Source: an uncultured Blautia sp. (GTDB lineage: Bacteria; Bacillota; Clostridia; Lachnospirales; Lachnospiraceae). Taken from it: a stretch of 10,031 nucleotides of DNA. Shown one piece after another: positions 6,066 to 10,031 of the stretch. The translations under genes and the position numbers were made by a program. The first letter of the stretch is position 1, and each line of letters opens with the position of its first letter. Under the pieces are notes generated by a model. It was given only the letters and a program-made list of their open reading frames with translations. It was not told the DNA's origin and searched no databases. The DNA is taken from the NCBI GenBank assembly GCA_945872375.1, contig CAMBYR010000059.1, positions 1-10,031 on the forward strand. The letters are read 5' to 3'.

Positions 6066-6809
6066 TCAGAGTACAGGAAAGAAATAACGGCGTATCAGTA
6101 CAAGAACGGTGATGTGTACAGGGTAAAAGGCGTAGAACAGATATTTTGTCCACTTTCCCTGAATGAAGCCGCGTTTGCCGTTGTACATATTGATAGAGAT
6201 AAAGGCAAAGCAGGCCTTCCATTCGTAATAGAGCCAGCAGCTTCCCACAATGGCCTGTGCAGGCTTGTCCATACGGAGAAGATAGAGAAGAATAATAAAA
6301 ATAAAACCGCGCCAGCCATAATCCGCATTGAACTTTATGGAAATCAGCAAAAGAGCCAGGACACAAAGAAACTGTTTCTGCTGATTTTCCCAGAAGTATT
6401 CAAGAGCCCAGATTGCAAGATATCCCAGAAACAGGGTGAAAAATACATTTTGTTTTTCTGCCCGCCAGGTGTTCGTATGCATATAATTCCAGGGGATTTC
6501 AGAAATCAGTGCGAAGAGAAGGAGATTTCTGGCGTATTTAAACCGGTTTCTGGTATGCAGAAACCCTTCGATCAGAAGGAAACAGAAAATGGGAAAGGCT
6601 ACCCGTCCGATATCTCTGCAGACCCGATAGAGGGTATATCCCTTTCCGTTTAAATAGAAAAGGGTCTGATTTGCCGGAGCGTAGGACTGAAGAAGAATGC
6701 AGGCCGTGTGATCTATGAGCATGGTGATCATGGCGATCATTTTCAGTGCACTGCCGCTTAAAATCTGCAATTTTTCCGGAAAAACAGAAGCCGGAAGTTT
6801 TTTTTCCAT
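6066..6809 (-). CDS. TraX-family integral membrane protein
   Basis: This 247-aa polytopic protein matches the TraX family (named for the F-plasmid pilin N-acetylase); chromosomal members in Firmicutes are largely uncharacterised. Family motifs, in order, are ALKMIAMITMLIDH (21-34), RDIGRVAFPIF (65-75) leading to LLIEGFLHTRN (78-88), SEIPWN (103-108), NVFFTLFLG (121-129), DYGWRG (163-168) and FYPVH (228-232). About seven to nine hydrophobic stretches are visible. The start is set by GGGAGG about nine bases before the ATG, and an extended -10 lies upstream. It is transcribed alone, convergent with the LbH gene and divergent from the esterase operon. No pilin or conjugation gene is in the window, so a membrane acyltransferase role on some other substrate is more likely than pilin acetylation. 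Confidence 0.9.
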   Translation of the reverse strand: MEKKLPASVFPEKLQILSGSALKMIAMITMLIDHTACILLQSYAPANQTLFYLNGKGYTLYRVCRDIGRVAFPIFCFLLIEGFLHTRNRFKYARNLLLFALISEIPWNYMHTNTWRAEKQNVFFTLFLGYLAIWALEYFWENQQKQFLCVLALLLISIKFNADYGWRGFIFIILLYLLRMDKPAQAIVGSCWLYYEWKACFAFISINMYNGKRGFIQGKWTKYLFYAFYPVHITVLVLIRRYFFPVL

Positions 6810-6841
6810 GGTTTTGAACCTCCCTGATAAATTCTTTTTTT

Positions 6842-6850
6842 ATTATAGCA
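6842..6850 (-). promoter_or_regulatory. extended -10 promoter of the TraX-family gene
   Basis: On the minus strand this reads TGCTATAAT, a perfect extended -10 element. The -35 position 17 bases upstream reads TAGTTT, a poor match, so activity would rest on the extended -10. Transcription would start near 6835, about 25 bases before the ATG at 6809. Confidence 0.55.
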
Positions 6851-6908
6851 TGGGGCAGAAGGAAAAACTATGGAAAACTGTAATAGAATTTACAAATAGA
6901 AAGACTAC

Positions 6909-6937
6909 TTTACATTGCTTTTTCACTGTGATATAGT
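6909..6937 (+). promoter_or_regulatory. sigma-A promoter of the esterase/ATP-grasp operon
   Basis: TTTACA (6909-6914) and TATAGT (6932-6937) are separated by 17 bases, each five of six to consensus, with TGA before the -10 as an extended element. The start would be near 6944, giving a leader of about 74 bases before ATG 7018. It is divergent from the TraX-gene promoter. Confidence 0.7.
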
Positions 6938-6954
6938 AAAGGAGCATATTTCGG

Positions 6955-6998
6955 CAGGTTTTTTCGGAAAAAATGGAAGTCTTTTCCGGGAAAGCCTG
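6955..6998 (+). promoter_or_regulatory. imperfect hairpin in the leader of the esterase operon
   Basis: CAGG (6955-6958) pairs with CCTG (6995-6998), TTT with AAA (6991-6993), and CGGAAAA (6965-6971) with TTTTCCG (6982-6988). The loop contains the in-frame ATG at 6973. The structure ends 9 bases before the GGAGG (7008-7012) of the chosen start. A regulatory role is unproven. Confidence 0.4.
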
Positions 6999-7017
6999 TG
7001 AAAATCTGGAGGAAAAA

Positions 7018-7779
7018 ATGGTAAAAAGATGGAAAGTACAGTTTCCGGTACCTTCCGGAATGGAAGAAAGAACCGCATATATTTATCTGCCCGATTCCTA
7101 TGAACGGGACAGAGAAAAAAGATATCCGGTGCTTTATATGTTCGACGGACACAATGTGTTTTTTGACTCGGACGCAACATACGGAAAATGCTGGGGAATG
7201 AAAGAATATCTGGATCAGCATGAAACAGAGCTGATCGTAGCTGCAGTAGAGTGTAATCACAGTCCGGACCATGGACGGCTGAAGGAATACTCGCCCTTCG
7301 ATTTTGATGATCCCGGACTGGGAAGTATCCCGGGACTGGGACAGACAACCATGGAGTGGATGATTGATTCCTTTAAAGCAGAGATCGACAGAGATTACAG
7401 GACCTTGCCGGATCGGAAGCACACGTATATTGCGGGCAGTTCCATGGGCGGTCTGATGACTCTTTATGCCGTACTGAATTATAATCAGGTTTTTTCCAGG
7501 GGAGCCGCTTTGTCTCCTTCCCTGTGGACCTCACCATCGGGGCTGGAAAAACTGATCCGGACCAGTAAAATTGAAAAAGATACAGTGCTCTATCTGGATT
7601 ATGGTTCCAGAGAGCTGTCCTTCCACAGCGGAATGGCAAAACTCTTTTCCGGGATCACATCGCTTCTGATCAGGAAAAAAGTGATGGTGGAAAGCCGGAT
7701 CGTTCCCGGCGGAAATCATTGTGAAGCAAGCTGGGAAAAGCAGATCCCGTTTTTTATGGATGCATTGCTTTATGAATAA
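7018..7779 (+). CDS. esterase D-family alpha/beta hydrolase
   Basis: This 253-aa putative cytoplasmic serine hydrolase has the putative esterase (esterase D/Fes/enterochelin-esterase type) fold. The early strand RYPVLYMFDGHNVF (35-48) is characteristic. The nucleophile is S142 in GSSMGG (140-145), the acid is probably D194 in YLDYGSRE, and the histidine is H234 in GGNHCEASW. There is no signal peptide. ATG 7018 is chosen because GGAGG lies 5 bases upstream; ATG 6973 would add 15 residues but has no SD and falls in a leader hairpin. It heads the operon, 28 bases before a second hydrolase. The substrate is unknown; relatives cleave carboxylic, thio- or siderophore esters. Confidence is high for the fold, low for the reaction. 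Confidence 0.9.
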   Translation: MVKRWKVQFPVPSGMEERTAYIYLPDSYERDREKRYPVLYMFDGHNVFFDSDATYGKCWGMKEYLDQHETELIVAAVECNHSPDHGRLKEYSPFDFDDPGLGSIPGLGQTTMEWMIDSFKAEIDRDYRTLPDRKHTYIAGSSMGGLMTLYAVLNYNQVFSRGAALSPSLWTSPSGLEKLIRTSKIEKDTVLYLDYGSRELSFHSGMAKLFSGITSLLIRKKVMVESRIVPGGNHCEASWEKQIPFFMDALLYE

Positions 7780-7807
7780 AACAGACGGAAGGAAGGAGTG
7801 AAAAGGA

Positions 7808-8584
7808 ATGGAAGTACAGTATGTACGACAGTACAGCCCGGCGCTTGGACGTGATATGGAATGTAAGATCTACGGACATGGAGGAAGACCGGTTCTGTAT
7901 ATCCCCTGTCAGGATGGAAGATTTTTTGATTTTGAAAATTTTAAGATGACCGATGCATGGGCTCCGTTTATCGATTCCGGGCAGGTCATGGTATTTTCCA
8001 TTGATACCATCGATCAGGAAACATGGTCAAATACTCATGGGGATCCTTACTGGAGGATTCGCCGTTATGAGCAGTGGATCACCTATATTACCGATGAACT
8101 GGTACCCTATATGCGGGAGATGGTGAACGAACGCAACGGCTGGACCGGATATCCGGGAGTGATGGTGTTTGGCTGCAGTCTGGGAGCAACCCATGCAGCA
8201 AATCTTTATTTCCGAAGACCGGATCTTTTTGACCGGCTGCTGGCGTTAAGCGGAATTTATTCCGCAGAATACGGATTCGGACATTATATGGATGATGTGG
8301 TTTATCAGAATTCCATCATCCATTATATGGGGGGCATGCCGCTGTCGCATCCATATATACCATTATACAATCTGAAAAAGGCAGTCATCTGTGTGGGACT
8401 GGGTCCCTGGGAGCTGCCGGATTCCACCAGGGAACTGGACGGGATTCTCCGAAGCAAGGGAATCAACGCCTGGGTGGATTACTGGGGAACGGATTGTGCG
8501 CACGAGTGGTATTGGTGGTACAAACAGGTGGAATACTTTGTTCCATATCTGCTGGAACAGCAGAAGGATGACGATCAGCAATGA
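7808..8584 (+). CDS. second alpha/beta hydrolase (esterase-like), tryptophan-rich
   Basis: This 258-aa protein also has an alpha/beta hydrolase layout but is clearly different in sequence from its upstream neighbour. RPVLYIPCQDGRF (27-39) is the strand entering the oxyanion region, S124 in GCSLGA (122-127) is the likely nucleophile, and H232 in DCAHEWYWWYKQ is the likely histidine. The acid is uncertain (D205 or E202 near GPWELPDS). About eleven tryptophans are present, several close to the histidine, suggesting an aromatic-lined pocket. No signal peptide is seen. A purine-rich RBS (AAGGAG) precedes ATG 7808. It lies between another hydrolase and an ATP-grasp ligase, so a function in the same pathway is likely. 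The substrate is unknown. Confidence 0.85.
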   Translation: MEVQYVRQYSPALGRDMECKIYGHGGRPVLYIPCQDGRFFDFENFKMTDAWAPFIDSGQVMVFSIDTIDQETWSNTHGDPYWRIRRYEQWITYITDELVPYMREMVNERNGWTGYPGVMVFGCSLGATHAANLYFRRPDLFDRLLALSGIYSAEYGFGHYMDDVVYQNSIIHYMGGMPLSHPYIPLYNLKKAVICVGLGPWELPDSTRELDGILRSKGINAWVDYWGTDCAHEWYWWYKQVEYFVPYLLEQQKDDDQQ

Positions 8585-8656
8585 TTGAACTCCGGCAGAT
8601 GGACAGAAGAGATGTCATGACCTGCATAGATTTTACAGAAGAGGAGAGAGAAAAGT

Positions 8657-9853
8657 ATGAAAAATTTTGTGTTTATTTCCCCGAATTTCCCTGCAAATTA
8701 CTGGCTTTTCTGCCGGGAATTAAAGAAAAACGGACTGAATGTACTGGGAATTGGAGACCAGCCTTATCATGAGCTTTCTGAGGATCTGAAAAACAGCCTG
8801 AATGAATATTATAAGGTCAGCAATCTGGAAAATGAAGATGAAGTGTACCGCGCTGTTGCATTTCTGATCTTTAAGTACGGAAGGATCGACTGGCTGGAAT
8901 CCAACAATGAATACTGGCTGGAACGTGATGCAAAGCTTCGTACGGACTTTAACATCAAAAGCGGCTTCCAGGTAAAGGATATTCCGCGGATCAAGTTTAA
9001 ATCCAAAATGAAGGAATATTACAGAAAAACAGGTACGCCTGTAGCCCGCTATCATCTGGTGGATAATATGGATCACACCAGAGCATTTATTGCAGAAGTG
9101 GGATATCCGGTGGTGGCAAAACCGGATAACGGCGTAGGTGCGTCTCATACTTTTAAGATTGAAAATGACAGGCAGTTAGAGGAATTTTTTGTGGAAAAAG
9201 AAAACGGAACCAAATATATCATGGAGGAATTTGTCAACGGTGAAGTGAATTCCTACGATGCGATTATTGATTCCCATGGAAATCCGATTTTTGAAACAGG
9301 TAATGTAACCCCGGTTTCGATCATGGACATTGTCAATAATGAGGATGATTCCATTTTTTATATACTCAAAAATCTGCCGGAAGATACCAGAGCACTGGGC
9401 CGTACGACGGTCAAAAGCTTTGGCGTGAAAAGCCGGTTTGTTCACTTTGAATTTTTCCGTCTTCTGAAGGATCAGCAGGGACTGGGCAAAAAGGGTGATC
9501 TGATCGCGCTGGAAGTCAATATGCGTCCAAGCGGAGGCGTATCTCCGGATATGATGGATTTTGCCCATTCCACGGATGTTTATAAGATCTGGGCAGATAT
9601 GATCGCTTTTGATAAAACAGAACTGAAGCCGAAGGAAGAGGCATACTGCGCATTTGTGGGACTCAGGGACAATCGGGAGTACAGGCTTGGCCGTGAGGAT
9701 ATCATGGAGCGCTATGGTGCCAATATCCGGATGGCGGAGAGAATCCCGGATGCTCTTTCCGGAGCCATGGGAAATCAGATGTATCTTGCAACCTTCCCGC
9801 ACCGGAAAGAACTGGAAGCTTTTTACAGTGATGTCCTGGCACGCAAGGAATAG
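8657..9853 (+). CDS. ATP-grasp ligase (carboxylate-amine ligase type)
   Basis: This 398-aa ATP-grasp enzyme would activate a carboxylate as an acyl phosphate and join it to an amine or thiol. The N-terminal preATP domain (VFISPNFPANYW, 5-16) resembles those of biotin carboxylase and peptide ligases. ATP-binding elements are VVAKPDNGVGAS with K155, YIMEEFVNGEV (E190, E191) and HFEFF (263-267). Metal ligands are in ALEVNMRPSGG (E286, N288, R290). After about residue 300 a C-terminal domain (CAFVGLRDNREYRLG, MYLATFPHRKE) is not one I can name. ATG 8657 has GAGGAG at 8641-8646. It is the last clear gene of the hydrolase operon, 72 bases after it. Substrates cannot be deduced; a carbamoyl-phosphate-synthase-like label in databases would be by fold only. 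Confidence 0.88.
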   Translation: MKNFVFISPNFPANYWLFCRELKKNGLNVLGIGDQPYHELSEDLKNSLNEYYKVSNLENEDEVYRAVAFLIFKYGRIDWLESNNEYWLERDAKLRTDFNIKSGFQVKDIPRIKFKSKMKEYYRKTGTPVARYHLVDNMDHTRAFIAEVGYPVVAKPDNGVGASHTFKIENDRQLEEFFVEKENGTKYIMEEFVNGEVNSYDAIIDSHGNPIFETGNVTPVSIMDIVNNEDDSIFYILKNLPEDTRALGRTTVKSFGVKSRFVHFEFFRLLKDQQGLGKKGDLIALEVNMRPSGGVSPDMMDFAHSTDVYKIWADMIAFDKTELKPKEEAYCAFVGLRDNREYRLGREDIMERYGANIRMAERIPDALSGAMGNQMYLATFPHRKELEAFYSDVLARKE

Positions 9854-9954
9854 GCTTACAGATTTTCGTCAGGAATACCAATTATACTCATAATTTTTTA
9901 CAAAATATGACTGGACGAAATTCACATTTTATGAGAAAATAACCGTAGGTTGTT

Positions 9955-9982
9955 TTTACAACATCATAAGTACATATATACT
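9955..9982 (+). promoter_or_regulatory. possible promoter/operator before the last gene
   Basis: TTTACA (9955-9960) and TATACT (9977-9982) are spaced by 16 bases. Transcription from here would start near 9989, inside the Shine-Dalgarno AAAGGAG (9985-9991), which argues against simple use as the promoter. Nearby symmetric elements are GTTGT-TTTT-ACAAC (9949-9962), ATTTT-ATGAG-AAAAT (9926-9940) and the near-palindrome AAGTACATATATACTT (9968-9983). No clear hairpin terminator for the ATP-grasp gene is seen between 9854 and 9954. Confidence 0.35.
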
Positions 9983-9998
9983 TGAAAGGAGTTTTAAA

Positions 9999-10031
9999 AT
10001 GATTTATTCACGCGAAGTAGAAGAAATGTGC
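9999..10031 (+). CDS. start of an unidentified gene, cut by the window end
   Basis: ATG 9999 follows a strong AAAGGAG (9985-9991) with 7-base spacing and opens a frame reading MIYSREVEEMC to the last base. Only 11 residues are visible, too few for me to assign a family. It lies 145 bases after the ATP-grasp gene in the same direction and probably has its own promoter, so it need not belong to that operon. Confidence 0.7.
   Translation, partial: MIYSREVEEMC

Noticed and set aside
5952..6653. 233-codon plus-strand ORF opposite the TraX-family gene
   Set aside because: It is antisense to a gene with clear family motifs, crosses the bidirectional terminator, and has a composition without recognisable domains.
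1..10031. CRISPR array, insertion sequence, prophage or toxin-antitoxin genes
   Set aside because: I found no regularly spaced repeats, transposase or integrase motifs, or small paired genes; TopB and TraX alone are not evidence of a mobile element.
1..10031. In-frame UGA selenocysteine codons in window genes
   Set aside because: All genes read through to ordinary stops at lengths expected for their families where these are known; the possible Sec site of SelD lies upstream of the window.

Overview
The window looks like chromosomal DNA from a low-to-mid GC Gram-positive gut anaerobe, most likely a Lachnospiraceae/Clostridia member. The basis is strong GGAGG-type ribosome binding sites, close gene packing, and protein sequences resembling clostridial homologues. 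A hairpin-rich intergenic repeat near 2311-2397 also resembles one I recall from Lachnospiraceae genomes. The family assignment is an inference; no search was possible.

Positions 1-2252 hold a selenocysteine module: the 3' part of selD (selenophosphate synthetase), selA (selenocysteine synthase), then a convergent minus-strand tRNA-Sec (selC) with a UCA anticodon. A hairpin terminator separates selA from the tRNA. selB is not present in the window. Positions 2253-2529 form a divergent control region. It holds several nested hairpins in what would be the tRNA-Sec 5' leader, a minus-strand extended -10 promoter, and a plus-strand extended -10 promoter overlapped by the palindrome TTGTATACAA.

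Positions 2530-6010 hold a tightly overlapping plus-strand operon: a formate/nitrite transporter (FNT) family channel, a type IA topoisomerase III (topB), and a stand-alone left-handed beta-helix acyltransferase-like protein resembling the C-terminal half of GlmU. The junctions TAATG and ATGA imply translational coupling. A strong bidirectional hairpin terminator (6025-6056) ends this operon and the convergent minus-strand gene for a TraX-family membrane protein (6066-6809).

Positions 6810-9998 hold a second plus-strand operon, divergent from the TraX gene and driven by a good sigma-A promoter (TTTACA-17-TATAGT). It encodes two different small alpha/beta-hydrolase (esterase-like) proteins followed by an ATP-grasp ligase. 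This hydrolase-hydrolase-ATP-grasp cassette has no function I can name and is the best candidate for an uncharacterised system here, possibly making or unmaking an amide- or ester-linked small molecule. The window ends 11 codons into another gene, which has its own strong RBS and an operator-like upstream region.
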